Assembly (NCBI RefSeq): GCF_019977315.1
Contig: NZ_AP024652.1
Coordinates: 1,054,001 to 1,118,000 of the forward strand
DNA length: 64,000 nt
Origin: Arthrobacter sp. StoSoilB22
GTDB lineage: Bacteria; Actinomycetota; Actinomycetes; Actinomycetales; Micrococcaceae
Direction: 5' to 3'
In this document: in pieces, positions 27,466-36,149 of the stretch
How the letters are laid out: the number at the start of each line of letters is the position of its first letter
Numbering within the stretch: position 1 is the stretch's first letter
Translations under genes and position numbers: made by a program
The notes under the pieces: model-generated
The model's database searches: none
What the model saw: the letters and a program-made list of their open reading frames with translations, nothing else
Told to the model about the DNA's origin: nothing

Positions 27466-28377
27466 CTATTTCCCCTCACCGGACGCGGCATCGAATTGCT
27501 CAAGGCTCTTCTTAAGGACGCCTTCCAATTCGGTGTTTGAGCTGTTGGCATTTTCAATGATTTTTGTGTATTTGTCTTTGCTGGCAGTTTCATAAGTTGC
27601 CTGCGCCTTGCCGAATGCCTCATTGATATCCAATAGTGCAACGGCGGCAACGGTGCTCTTGGCGAGGCGCTCCAAGGGGTCCTTGCTGTTGAGCACTTCC
27701 TGTTGCTTGTCCCGCTGTCCACGGATGACGGACTCCACCTCCGTGAGCAGGGTAGTAGTCTCGGCGTCGGCGCCGTCCTTGGCTGTGCCAAGGGCTGCCA
27801 GGCACTCATCTGCACTCTTGACATAGTCCTCGGAGTAGGACTCGCTGGCCACGTTCAGCGATGAATGCAGGGCCGCGCAGGGACCGCCTACAGACCGGTA
27901 AATGTTGGCAGTGTTGATCAGCAATTGATCGTTGTACGCGATCACCGCAGTGTACTGATCCTTGAAGCGGTTGAAGGATTCGGCGACTTCTTGATCCTTC
28001 AGGGCCGGCGATTCTGACATTTGCTCCAGCCGGTCACGGTTTGCCGCGGACTCGCGTACTATCCGTTCACGGTCCAGGCTGAGGACTTTCTCCTCTTCAG
28101 GCTGTCCTGCTTTTTCGGAGATGGCGTTCGAGTACCGTCCGGAGAACTGTTGGACGAGGGGATCGTACAGATTCATGGAGTTGTCCACAATGACGCGGTG
28201 CTTGTCCAAACGGAGCACGTCTGCGCGGTCTGTTCCGGCCGGACGGGAAAGGGCAAACCACGTGCCAATCCCGACGGCCACCAACGCCGCGACGAGGAGA
28301 ACAGCAATGATTGCCGTGCGTTTGGAGCTACCCCTGCCGGGCGCGCTGGCTGTCTCTTCCAAGGATTTATCCCCCAT
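27466..28377 (-). CDS. Membrane-tethered helical protein, paralogue A
   Basis: A 303-residue protein starting MGDKSLEETASAPGRGSSKR, with one transmembrane helix (TAIIAVLLVAALVAVGIGTW) and a long helical external domain. Central cysteines lie in GGPCAALHSSLN and SADECLAALG. Layout, length and the Cys pair match the downstream gene although overall identity is low, so the two are old paralogues or a co-evolved pair. The ATG at 28377 is chosen; the frame is open to a TTG at 28413. The gap to the ABC ATPase gene upstream is only 51 bp with no terminator, so co-transcription with the importer is likely. Function unknown. Confidence 0.72.
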   Translation of the reverse strand: MGDKSLEETASAPGRGSSKRTAIIAVLLVAALVAVGIGTWFALSRPAGTDRADVLRLDKHRVIVDNSMNLYDPLVQQFSGRYSNAISEKAGQPEEEKVLSLDRERIVRESAANRDRLEQMSESPALKDQEVAESFNRFKDQYTAVIAYNDQLLINTANIYRSVGGPCAALHSSLNVASESYSEDYVKSADECLAALGTAKDGADAETTTLLTEVESVIRGQRDKQQEVLNSKDPLERLAKSTVAAVALLDINEAFGKAQATYETASKDKYTKIIENANSSNTELEGVLKKSLEQFDAASGEGK

Positions 28378-28428
28378 ATTTGCGAACTGCTTGGATCCTG
28401 CGAAACCTGACAAATCCTGGCTAACAAC

Positions 28429-29235
28429 CTAGACGTCGTGCTGGAGCCGCTTCACGAAGAGCTTGGTCCGCTCCTGCCGCGGTTCCCGCAACACCTCAGC
28501 TGCCGGCCCGCGTTCCACCACGACGCCGCCGTCCATGAAAATTACCTCATCCGCCACATGCTGGGCAAAGGCCAACTCATGGGTAACGATCACCATGGTC
28601 CAGCCCTCTTCGGCGAGTTCTTTGATGACGCCCAGCACATCCCCTACGAGCTCGGGGTCCAGCGCCGAGGTGGGCTCATCGAAGAGGAGCAGTTGGGGCT
28701 TGAGGGCCAACGCCCGGACGATCCCCACGCGCTGCTGCTGACCGCCGGAGAGCTCAAAGGGGTAGGCGTCGCGTTTATCGGCCAGGCCAACGCGCTCCAG
28801 AAGGCGTTCGGCGTCGGCAATGGCCTCAGCGCGCGGCCGTTTTTGTACCTGGACGGGGCCTTCAATGATGTTCTTCAGCACGGTCATGTGAGGGAACAGG
28901 TTGTAATGCTGGAAGACCATGGCACTGCGGTCCCGGAGGGCAGCCACCTCTTTCTTCCCGACCTTGGCGCCGAAGTCTATGGCGAGCTCTGCTGAGGCAT
29001 CGCCGCTTCCAAAGGTGACCGTTCCGGCGTCGGGAATTTCCAGGCCGTTGAGGGAACGCAGGACCGTGGTCTTGCCCGAGCCCGATGGCCCGATCAATGC
29101 CACCACCTGACCGCGCCGGATGTCGATGTCGATGTCTCGCAAAACGACGTTGCTTCCGAAGGCCTTGGCCAGGCTCCGCGCCTTCAGGACTGAGGCGACG
29201 GGCGGCTGCTGTAGGGATTCGTTAGTGGGCGACAT
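28429..29235 (-). CDS. Polar amino-acid ABC importer, ATP-binding subunit (cystine type)
   Basis: A 268-residue ABC ATPase. Walker A is GPSGSGKTTVLR, the signature is LSGGQQQRVGIVRAL and Walker B is LLLFDEPTSALDP; the Q-loop FQHYNLFPHMTV is the polar amino-acid importer type (GlnQ/TcyC). It powers the permease encoded just upstream, and the two genes overlap by 14 bp. An insert of about 15 residues after DAGTVTFGSGDASAELA is seen in some cystine-type ATPases. Confidence 0.92.
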   Translation of the reverse strand: MSPTNESLQQPPVASVLKARSLAKAFGSNVVLRDIDIDIRRGQVVALIGPSGSGKTTVLRSLNGLEIPDAGTVTFGSGDASAELAIDFGAKVGKKEVAALRDRSAMVFQHYNLFPHMTVLKNIIEGPVQVQKRPRAEAIADAERLLERVGLADKRDAYPFELSGGQQQRVGIVRALALKPQLLLFDEPTSALDPELVGDVLGVIKELAEEGWTMVIVTHELAFAQHVADEVIFMDGGVVVERGPAAEVLREPRQERTKLFVKRLQHDV

Positions 29236-29881
29236 AGCGGTCCAATCTCTTTTCCACCGCGGATTGGGCCGTGGAAAGGACCAGGCAAATGACCCAGTAA
29301 ACCAGGGCAGCCTGGAGGTAAAGGGCCATGAACTCCTGGCTGAACGCAGCGATTTGCTGGGCGTTGCGGAACAGTTCGGTGACCAGGATGAGTGAGGCGA
29401 GGGAGGTGTCCTTCACCAGTGAAATGAAGGTGTTGGACAACGGTGGAACGGACACCCGTGCCGCTTGGGGAAGGATGATCCGCACCAGTGCCTGCGGCCG
29501 GGACATGCCAATGGTGTGGCCGGCTTCCCACTGGCCCTTCGGGACTGACAGGATGGCCGCACGGATGATCTCCGCGGCGTACCCGCCCACATTCAGTGAG
29601 AAAGCGATGATGGCGCTGGGCCAGGGGTCAAGCTTCACTCCGATGCTGGGGAGCCCGTAGAAAATCACAAAGAGCTGCACCAGCAACGGGGTGCCGCGGA
29701 TGACCGAGACGTAGAAACGGCCGATGCCCGACAGGATAATGTTGGGGCTCAACCGGAGCAGGGCAACCACCAGTGCGAGGACGAGGCCGATGGCAAAGGA
29801 GGCCAACGTGAGGGGAATGGTCCCCGTGACCGCGCCGGTAATCAGCGGACCGAAGGAACTCCAGATGAGGTCCCAGTTCAT
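29222..29881 (-). CDS. Polar amino-acid ABC importer, permease (cystine type)
   Basis: A 219-residue inner-membrane permease with about five helices and the EAA loop GHTIGMSRPQALVRIILPQA that contacts the ATPase. The segment FYVSVIRGTPLLVQLFVIFY is typical of the HisM/TcyB/YecS group. The start ATG directly follows the stop of the binding-protein gene (TAGATG), so translation is coupled. Confidence 0.92.
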   Translation of the reverse strand: MNWDLIWSSFGPLITGAVTGTIPLTLASFAIGLVLALVVALLRLSPNIILSGIGRFYVSVIRGTPLLVQLFVIFYGLPSIGVKLDPWPSAIIAFSLNVGGYAAEIIRAAILSVPKGQWEAGHTIGMSRPQALVRIILPQAARVSVPPLSNTFISLVKDTSLASLILVTELFRNAQQIAAFSQEFMALYLQAALVYWVICLVLSTAQSAVEKRLDRYVAH

Positions 29882-30697
29882 CTATTTGGTGACGTCCGCG
29901 CCGAAGTACTTCTCCGAGATCTTAGCCAGCGTGCCATCAGCCTGGAGATCGGCCAGTGCCTTGTCCACAGCTGCAGTGAGCTCCGTGGAGCCCTTGCGGA
30001 ACACCATGGCGCTCTCGGTCTTCTCCGGGGCCTCTGCCGCCACCTTCAGGCCGGAGTCGGGCGTGTTCTTGGCGTAGTCCAAGTAGGTGAGCTTGTCGTT
30101 CACAGTGGCATCCACGCGTCCCTGCTGCACCAGCGTGGCGGACTGTGCCCAGCCTTCCACTGCCTGGACGTTGGCACCGGCTTCAACGGCCATTTTGTAG
30201 AAGTTGCTGGTCAGTGACTGCGCGGTGGTCTTGCCCTTGAGGTCCGCAAAGCTGTTGATGCTGTTGTTGTCCGACTTCGTGACCACAACACCGGTGGAGA
30301 TGGTGTACGGGGTGGAGAAATCGTACTTGGCCTTGCGTTCGTCATTGATGGAGATCTGGTTGGCGATGGTGTCAAAGCGCTTTGACTCCAAACCTGCAAA
30401 GATGCCGTCAAACTGGGTCTCCTGGAAGGTGGCCTTCACCCCGAGTTTCCCGGCCACCGCCTGGGCGATCTCCACATCAAAACCTGTGAGCTCGCCTGCG
30501 CCGTCAGCGTGGAAGCTGAAGGGACGGTACGTACCTTCGGTGGCGATCACGAGTTCGCCCTTGGATTTGACGTCGGAAAGGGAGGTATCGCCACCGGACT
30601 CGGCGGGCGCGGACCCTCCGCCGCACGCGGAAAGTGCAAGGGCGGCCGCGGCCACGGTTGCTGCGAGGACAGAGCGGCGGGTACGAAGGCTGTTCAT
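29882..30697 (-). CDS. Substrate-binding lipoprotein, cystine/polar amino-acid ABC importer
   Basis: A 271-residue lipoprotein with a signal peptide ending in the lipobox LSAC (Cys at about 25) and a type II periplasmic-binding fold (SBP_bac_3). The ligand region ATEGTYRPFSFHADGAGELT with ETQFDGIFAGLESKRFDTIA closely resembles the TcyA/TcyK/FliY cystine-binding proteins, so L-cystine is the best guess; other polar amino acids are possible. It is the first gene of a three-gene importer. A TAAGAT -10 box lies 6 nt before the ATG, indicating a leaderless mRNA. The 228-bp region upstream (30698-30925) shows only this promoter. Confidence 0.9.
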   Translation of the reverse strand: MNSLRTRRSVLAATVAAAALALSACGGGSAPAESGGDTSLSDVKSKGELVIATEGTYRPFSFHADGAGELTGFDVEIAQAVAGKLGVKATFQETQFDGIFAGLESKRFDTIANQISINDERKAKYDFSTPYTISTGVVVTKSDNNSINSFADLKGKTTAQSLTSNFYKMAVEAGANVQAVEGWAQSATLVQQGRVDATVNDKLTYLDYAKNTPDSGLKVAAEAPEKTESAMVFRKGSTELTAAVDKALADLQADGTLAKISEKYFGADVTK

Positions 30698-30703
30698 GGA
30701 GCC

Positions 30704-30709
30704 ATCTTA
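30704..30709 (-). promoter_or_regulatory. -10 box TAAGAT for the leaderless importer operon
   Basis: TAAGAT on the minus strand ends 6 nt before the ATG at 30697, the same spacing as for argP and mobA. No clear -35 hexamer is visible in the GC-rich DNA upstream. Confidence 0.55.
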
Positions 30710-30925
30710 GTCACCGCCCGGGGCGGGGGTGGCGGCGGCGTGCAAAAGCGCGTTAAAAAGGCTGAGTGGGGGCGGTCCCCAACAGCCCGCCACCACTCAT
30801 CCCCCCAATTGTGATCACGTGGGCGCCACATCCACCGGAAACCCGTTCTCTGATTCCGGTGTCAGGCTGCAAGCCGCGTTCACACATTCATGATTGTGCC
30901 ACGATCTAATGGTTTTGTGAAAGTC

Positions 30926-31633
30926 TTACGCCGAAAGTCGCGTCTTCCGGCGGGCGAATGCCTTGGAGACCCAAATACCGGCAAGCCCAGTAGCCGTGAA
31001 AGTGGCCGCTGAGTAGTTGATAAGAACCCGCAACCACGCCTCGGAGAACGGGATCAGGGGGAACAGCTGGGACAGCAGGAGAAGCGACAGGCCGAGCAGC
31101 AGCACCGCCGAGGCGATCCGCAGCAGGACTGGGGCTGTGCTCACTACGGTGCGCCAGATGGCGGGGACCAGGCATGCGGCAACGAAGCCGGGGTAGAGGC
31201 GTCCCATGAAGGCGTAAGCCTCCAATGAGGGCCCCCAGCGCAGGCCGCTCATACCGGCCGATGATCCCGCTGTATCCGTGATGAGGAAGAAGTAGATGGT
31301 CAAAACACCCACAAGGATGGCGGCGGTGATGCCGAGGGGTCCTCGGATTGCTTTCACGGCAGCGGGTGAGCCGAAAGCCGTGGCGATCTTGATGCCCATG
31401 AAGTAGAAGGTTCCATACAGCAGGAAACGGAGGACAAGATTGCAGATGTTCATCCCGCCCAACCACCCGTCAATGACCAGGTAGGGGGCCTCGATGCTGA
31501 TGAAGATACTCAAAGAGATCAGTGCAAAAATGTAGAAAACCTCGCGGTTTTCACCCCGTAACGCGCTGGGAACCCGGGCCAGGGTTATCGCCAGGCACAC
31601 CACCAGCGTGACCCAGGGCAGGACAGCCGTCAT
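30926..31633 (-). CDS. Seven-helix membrane protein coupled to an HTH regulator
   Basis: A 235-residue protein with about seven hydrophobic helices, starting MTAVLPWVTLVVCLAITLAR and ending in a basic ARRKTRLSA tail. I do not recognise the family with confidence; the length and the loop GGMNICNLVLRFLLYGTFYF recall the N-terminal half of the MAB_1171c-type membrane proteins of actinobacteria. The ATG at 31633 is favoured because GGGAGA lies 8 nt upstream and it overlaps the stop of the regulator gene in an ATGA, so translation is coupled. A regulator and membrane protein made from one mRNA suggests a sensory or membrane-regulated pair. Confidence 0.75.
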   Translation of the reverse strand: MTAVLPWVTLVVCLAITLARVPSALRGENREVFYIFALISLSIFISIEAPYLVIDGWLGGMNICNLVLRFLLYGTFYFMGIKIATAFGSPAAVKAIRGPLGITAAILVGVLTIYFFLITDTAGSSAGMSGLRWGPSLEAYAFMGRLYPGFVAACLVPAIWRTVVSTAPVLLRIASAVLLLGLSLLLLSQLFPLIPFSEAWLRVLINYSAATFTATGLAGIWVSKAFARRKTRLSA

Positions 31634-32352
31634 CCGAGGTTCTCCCAAATTCGTTCAGTTCGTTCCTGGTCTTGTTCCTGCCGGCGCAGTGTTTTGCCGA
31701 GCGCCAAAAGACGTTCGCCGGCCAACGTCACCAGTCTGCCCTGTGACAACTTATCCAGCGCCTCCTGCCGGGAATTGGGCGGCCATCCGGCTTCGGCCTC
31801 CGTAATCAGCCCACCAGCCACCAGTCCGCCCGCAGGTCCCACCCCGGCGGCGCGTGAGGTGGCGATCGCCAATTCGGGCGGGAGCCTGTTGGCGGTCAGG
31901 TGGGCGGAGAAGTTCTGCGGCGCAATCCCGGTGGTGTCGCTGACCCGGTGCCGCAACTCGCCGTCGTCGATCGCGTCCACCCAGTTCCGCACGGAGGTGG
32001 GGTGAGGTGGTTCCGAAAGGCGCGGGGCGGGGGCGGAGCCGGGTTCGCTGCGGTCCACTACTGCTCGCAGCAGGTCGATAGTGGCCACCTGGCTGACGAG
32101 CTCGCAGGGCGTGGGGGGAATGGGATCGCCCCGAAGATCGGCGTAAAGGTCAAAAGTGGACAGGGCCTGTACCGGATTGATGTTGAAGCCGCGGCTGATA
32201 CTCACCAAGGTGGATTCGGCAACTTTGCCGCGGACCAGCTGTTGGGCCAACGTTGTCCGCTTGATGCCCGCGATCCTGCAGACGTCAGCGGTGCTGGCAT
32301 CGGGTGCAACACCATGAAGCCAGCGCTGGAACGCCTTGGACTGTAAGGGCAT
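31630..32352 (-). CDS. Helix-turn-helix regulator paired with a 7-TM protein
   Basis: A 240-residue soluble protein. Residues ~18-60 (STADVCRIAGIKRTTLAQQL through AESTLVSISRGF) form an XRE-like helix-turn-helix. A second region (VRNWVDAIDDGELRHRVSDT then TGIAPQNFSAHLTANRLPPE, about residues 120-165) looks like another small helical DNA- or protein-binding repeat. The C-terminus is highly charged (LRRQEQDQERTERIWE). The start has AGGAAAG 6 nt upstream. It overlaps the membrane gene by 4 nt. The family is not one I can name; regulation of its own operon is likely. Confidence 0.75.
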   Translation of the reverse strand: MPLQSKAFQRWLHGVAPDASTADVCRIAGIKRTTLAQQLVRGKVAESTLVSISRGFNINPVQALSTFDLYADLRGDPIPPTPCELVSQVATIDLLRAVVDRSEPGSAPAPRLSEPPHPTSVRNWVDAIDDGELRHRVSDTTGIAPQNFSAHLTANRLPPELAIATSRAAGVGPAGGLVAGGLITEAEAGWPPNSRQEALDKLSQGRLVTLAGERLLALGKTLRRQEQDQERTERIWENLG

Positions 32353-32420
32353 GGAGAACTTTCCTGGATGGGCCGCGAAGGCAAAGACACGATGAGACCT
32401 AAGTGGGAGTACGAAACGAT

Positions 32421-32449
32421 TTTACGCCGACGCCACATTGAATTATGCT
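32421..32449 (+). promoter_or_regulatory. Candidate promoter of the ABC-F operon
   Basis: TTTACG (32421-32426) and TATGCT (32444-32449) with a 17-bp spacer. If used, transcription begins near 32456, immediately before the hairpin at 32459. The same bases also encode a tiny possible leader ORF, ATG CTT GAT GAT TGA (32445-32459); both readings cannot be tested here. Confidence 0.4.
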
Positions 32450-32458
32450 TGATGATTG

Positions 32459-32504
32459 AACCCGCTGGTCCGTACACCCCCCAAGTCCGGACCAGCGGGT
32501 TTTT
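32459..32504 (+). terminator. Rho-independent terminator in the leader of the ABC-F gene
   Basis: Perfect 12-bp stem CCCGCTGGTCCG / CGGACCAGCGGG, flanked by AA before and TTTTT after, 58 nt upstream of the ABC-F start codon. No plus-strand gene ends upstream (the neighbour is a minus-strand gene starting at 32352), so it cannot simply end another transcript. It looks like a conditional attenuator. Confidence 0.7.
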
Positions 32505-32561
32505 CCATGCCCGCGGGAATCGCGGCCTGAATTTCTGCGTTCCCTTGCTGGAGGATAGACA

Positions 32562-34223
32562 ATGACTGCAACTTTGGTGGCCAAGGATCTTGCCGGTGGT
32601 CATGGCCACCGCACGCTTTTCGCGGACCTCTCCCTGACCGTTGCGCCGGGCGATGTTGTGGGCGTGGTGGGAGCTAACGGTGCTGGTAAATCCACGCTGC
32701 TTCGCATCCTGGCAGGAGTGGACCAGCCGCAGGCTGGGACCGTCAGCCTTGCGCCCTCGGATGCTTTTGTGGGCTGGTTGCCGCAGGAACATGAGCGCAC
32801 CGGCGGCGAAACAATCGCCGCCTACATTGCCAGGCGAACCGGCTGTGCCCAGGCGACAACCGAGATGGAATCCACAGCCGAAGCCCTTGGCTCGGGAGCT
32901 CCCGGAGCTGACGACGCGTACTCGTTGGCCTTCGATCGGTGGATGGCTTCCGGTGCTGCCGACCTGGAGGACCGGATCCCGGCCGTGCTGGCGGACCTCG
33001 GCCTGGACCTCGGCGCCGATGCCCTGATGACGGGGCTTTCCGGCGGGCAGGCTGCACGCGTGGCTTTGGCCGCTCTGCTGCTTAGCCGCTTCGACGTCGT
33101 CCTTTTGGACGAACCCACCAACGATCTTGACCTTGACGGACTCGCCCGGCTGGAAGCCTTCGTCCAAGGCCTTCGGGGTGGTGTCATCCTGGTGTCCCAC
33201 GACCGCGAATTCCTGGCCCGCTGCGTCACCACCGTGGTGGAGCTGGACCTCGCCCAGAACTCCGTAGCCGTCTACGACGGCGGTTATGAAGCGTTCCTCG
33301 AAGAACGCGCCGTGGCCAAGCGCCACGCCCGGGAACGGTACGAAGAGTTCGCCAACACCAAGGCCGACCTCGTCTCCCGGGCACGCACCCAGCGCGAGTG
33401 GAGCTCCCAAGGCGTCCGGAACGCGATGAAGAAGAACCCGGACAATGACAAGATCCGGCGCGCAGCGAGCGGTGAATCGTCCGAGAAACAGGCACAGAAA
33501 GTCCGCCAGATGGAGTCCCGCATCGCCCGGCTCACCGAGGTGGAAGAACCTCGCAAAGAGTGGCAGCTGCAGTTCAGCATCGGCCAGGCACCCCGCTCAA
33601 GTGCCGTCGTCGCCACCTTGCGCAACGTCGTCGCGCGCCAAGGCGACTTCACGCTGGGTCCGGTGAACCTGCAACTCAACGGCGGCGAGCGGATCGGCAT
33701 CACCGGACCGAACGGTGCCGGCAAGTCAACGCTGTTGCGCCTGCTGCTGGGGACCCAGGAACCGGACGACGGCGAGGCCTCCATGGGTGCCTCCGTGGCC
33801 ATTGGCGAAATCGACCAGGCGCGCGGACTGCTCGACGGCGGGCGGCACCTTGGCGACGCCGTTGAAGCTGTGCTGGTGGACTGGAACAGTGCAGATGTCC
33901 GCACCCTGTTGGCCAAATTCGGCCTCAAAGCCGACCACACGTCCCGGACCGTGGATTCATTGTCCCCGGGGGAGCGAACCCGTGCTGCGCTTGCGTTGCT
34001 GCAGGCCCGCGGCGTGAACCTGCTGGTGCTGGACGAGCCCACCAACCATTTGGATCTTCCGGCCATTGAGCAATTGGAGGAGGCCCTGGAAAGCTACGAG
34101 GGCGCACTCCTGTTGGTCACCCATGATCGCCGTTTATTGGAAAACGTTCGGCTCGATTCGCGCTGGCACCTGGAAAACGGCCAAGTGCAAGAGCTTCATC
34201 ACACCCCAAGCCAGGAGAAGTAA
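32562..34223 (+). CDS. ABC-F family ATPase (possible ribosome-protection protein)
   Basis: A 553-residue soluble protein with two ABC domains and no membrane segment. Domain 1 has GANGAGKSTLLR, signature LSGGQAARVALAAL and Walker B VVLLDEPTNDLD. Domain 2 has GPNGAGKSTLLR, signature LSPGERTRAALALL and LLVLDEPTNHLD. The linker between them is charged and helical (AVAKRHARERYEEFANTKAD). ABC-F proteins act on ribosomes; some remove antibiotics (macrolides, lincosamides, pleuromutilins, streptogramins), others aid stalled translation. The upstream terminator and the coupled exporter 3 bp downstream favour a resistance role, but this is inference. GGAGGA lies 6 nt before the ATG. Confidence 0.9.
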   Translation: MTATLVAKDLAGGHGHRTLFADLSLTVAPGDVVGVVGANGAGKSTLLRILAGVDQPQAGTVSLAPSDAFVGWLPQEHERTGGETIAAYIARRTGCAQATTEMESTAEALGSGAPGADDAYSLAFDRWMASGAADLEDRIPAVLADLGLDLGADALMTGLSGGQAARVALAALLLSRFDVVLLDEPTNDLDLDGLARLEAFVQGLRGGVILVSHDREFLARCVTTVVELDLAQNSVAVYDGGYEAFLEERAVAKRHARERYEEFANTKADLVSRARTQREWSSQGVRNAMKKNPDNDKIRRAASGESSEKQAQKVRQMESRIARLTEVEEPRKEWQLQFSIGQAPRSSAVVATLRNVVARQGDFTLGPVNLQLNGGERIGITGPNGAGKSTLLRLLLGTQEPDDGEASMGASVAIGEIDQARGLLDGGRHLGDAVEAVLVDWNSADVRTLLAKFGLKADHTSRTVDSLSPGERTRAALALLQARGVNLLVLDEPTNHLDLPAIEQLEEALESYEGALLLVTHDRRLLENVRLDSRWHLENGQVQELHHTPSQEK

Positions 34224-34226
34224 CCC

Positions 34227-36140
34227 ATGAGCATGGACCGCGTGGCCTGGAGCTCGCTGTACAACATCACCACTGCCAAGAGCGGTTCCAAGCCGTTCTC
34301 CAAGGAAACCCTGAAACGGGTCATGGCTTTTGCTGCGCCGCATAAAGGCAAGCTCATTGCCTTTGTGATCGCTTCGATCGCGGGTGCTTTCCTCGCTGTG
34401 GCCACTCCTGTGCTGGCCGGTCAGGTGGTTGATTCCATCATTGCCAACGCAGGCGTTGGAACGGTGATCTGGTTGGCCGTCCTCATTGCGATCGTTGCGG
34501 TGGGCGAGGCCGGTGTGGGCCTGGTGACCCGGTGGTTGTCATCGATCATCGGCGAGGGCGTCATTGTGGACCTCCGCACGCGCGTGTTCGATCACGTGCA
34601 GCGCATGCCCATCGCGTTCTTCACCCGAACCCGAACCGGCGCCTTGGTCAGCCGCTTGAACAACGACGTCATCGGGGCGCAGTCCGCCTTCGCCGGCACC
34701 TTGTCAGGTGTGGTCAGCAATGTGGTGGCCCTGGTCCTCACGCTGGTGGTCATGCTGAACACCTCCTGGCTGGTGACTGTGCTGGCCATGGTGCTGCTGC
34801 CGATCTTCCTGATCCCAGCAAGGCGAATGGGTTCCAAACTGGCGGACCTCCGCCGCGAAGCTGCCGCGCACAACGCCGCCATGGGAACCCAGATGACGGA
34901 GCGGTTCTCCGCCCCGGGAGCCACCCTGGTGAAGCTGTTCGGCCGCCCGGATGAAGAATCCCGGGAGTTCGCCGAGCGTGCCGGCAGGGTCCGGGATATT
35001 GGCGTCCGGACTGCCATGCTGCAGTTCACCTTCGTGACGGCCCTGACGCTGGTCTCTGCCCTGGCGCTCGCCTTGGTCTACGGTTTGGGCGGTTGGCTGG
35101 CAATCGGCGGGCAGCTCGCACCCGGCGATGTTGTAGTGCTAGCGCTTCTTCTGACAAGGCTCTACGCTCCGCTGACGGCGCTCTCCAACGCCCGCGTGGA
35201 AATCATGAGTGCTTTGGTCAGCTTCGAGCGGGTGTTCGAAATTCTGGACCTAAAGCCGCTGATCACCCAGAAACCGGACGCTGTTTCCGTGCCCGCAGGC
35301 CCCGTTGCCGTGGAATTCGATGACGTCCGTTTCTCCTACCCCTCGGCCGAAAAGGTGTCGCTGGCTTCCCTTGAGGACGTGACCACCTTGGATACCCGGG
35401 GCGGGGAGGAAGTCTTGCACGGGGTCAGTTTCAGGGTTGAACCTGGCCAGACTGTTGCCTTGGTGGGTTCCTCAGGTGCCGGCAAGTCCACGGTGGCGCA
35501 GCTGCTCTCGCGCCTGTACGACGTCGATTCCGGCGCCGTGCGCCTCGGGGGGCAGGCACCTGGAACAGGCGTGGACATTCGCGACCTCAGTTTCGACTCC
35601 CTGCGCGACACCATGGGCATGGTCACCCAGGACGGCCACCTCTTCCACGAAACCATCGCCTCCAACCTGCGCCTCGCCCGGCCGGATGCCACCGAGGACG
35701 ACATGTGGGATGTGCTCCGGCGGGCACGCCTGGAGCCCATGATCCGGTCTCTGCCCGATGGCTTGGAAACAGTGGTGGGGGAGCGCGGCTACCGTCTCTC
35801 CGGTGGTGAACGCCAACGGCTCACCATTGCACGGTTGCTCATCAAGCAGCCCCGTGTTGTGATCCTCGACGAAGCCACGGCAGCCTTGGACTCCACCAAT
35901 GAAGCCGCCGTCCAGGCGGCCTTGGGCGAGGCACTCGAGGGGCGCACCGCCGTCGTGATTGCGCACCGCTTGTCCACCATCCGTGCCGCGGACGCCATCC
36001 TGGTGGTTGAGGACGGCAGGATCGTGGAGCGTGGCACGCACACTGAGCTGCTTGCTGCGGATGGACGCTACGCGGAGCTCTACCAAACCCAGTTCGCTGA
36101 GGCCACCGCTGTGGCGCAGGAAGCGGTCCCGGAGCTGTAA
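34227..36140 (+). CDS. ABC exporter, fused permease and ATPase (half-transporter)
   Basis: A 637-residue type IV ABC half-transporter. The N-terminal ~340 residues carry six helices, with coupling-helix sequence FFTRTRTGALVSRLNNDV. The ATPase domain has GSSGAGKSTVAQLLSRLYDV, the signature LSGGERQRLTIARLL and VVILDEATAALDS. It should work as a homodimer exporting a hydrophobic drug or lipid. The start ATG lies 3 bp after the ABC-F stop, with AGGAG inside the end of that gene, so the two are co-translated and may form a two-component drug-tolerance operon. Domain spacing and length are normal for the MsbA/LmrA-type class. Confidence 0.92.
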   Translation: MSMDRVAWSSLYNITTAKSGSKPFSKETLKRVMAFAAPHKGKLIAFVIASIAGAFLAVATPVLAGQVVDSIIANAGVGTVIWLAVLIAIVAVGEAGVGLVTRWLSSIIGEGVIVDLRTRVFDHVQRMPIAFFTRTRTGALVSRLNNDVIGAQSAFAGTLSGVVSNVVALVLTLVVMLNTSWLVTVLAMVLLPIFLIPARRMGSKLADLRREAAAHNAAMGTQMTERFSAPGATLVKLFGRPDEESREFAERAGRVRDIGVRTAMLQFTFVTALTLVSALALALVYGLGGWLAIGGQLAPGDVVVLALLLTRLYAPLTALSNARVEIMSALVSFERVFEILDLKPLITQKPDAVSVPAGPVAVEFDDVRFSYPSAEKVSLASLEDVTTLDTRGGEEVLHGVSFRVEPGQTVALVGSSGAGKSTVAQLLSRLYDVDSGAVRLGGQAPGTGVDIRDLSFDSLRDTMGMVTQDGHLFHETIASNLRLARPDATEDDMWDVLRRARLEPMIRSLPDGLETVVGERGYRLSGGERQRLTIARLLIKQPRVVILDEATAALDSTNEAAVQAALGEALEGRTAVVIAHRLSTIRAADAILVVEDGRIVERGTHTELLAADGRYAELYQTQFAEATAVAQEAVPEL

Positions 36141-36149
36141 ACGCTGCCC

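Noticed and set aside
32202..33410. 402-codon minus-strand open frame across the ABC-F start
   Set aside because: It crosses the HTH gene start, the terminator and the ABC-F coding region, and its translation is low-complexity. Not a gene.
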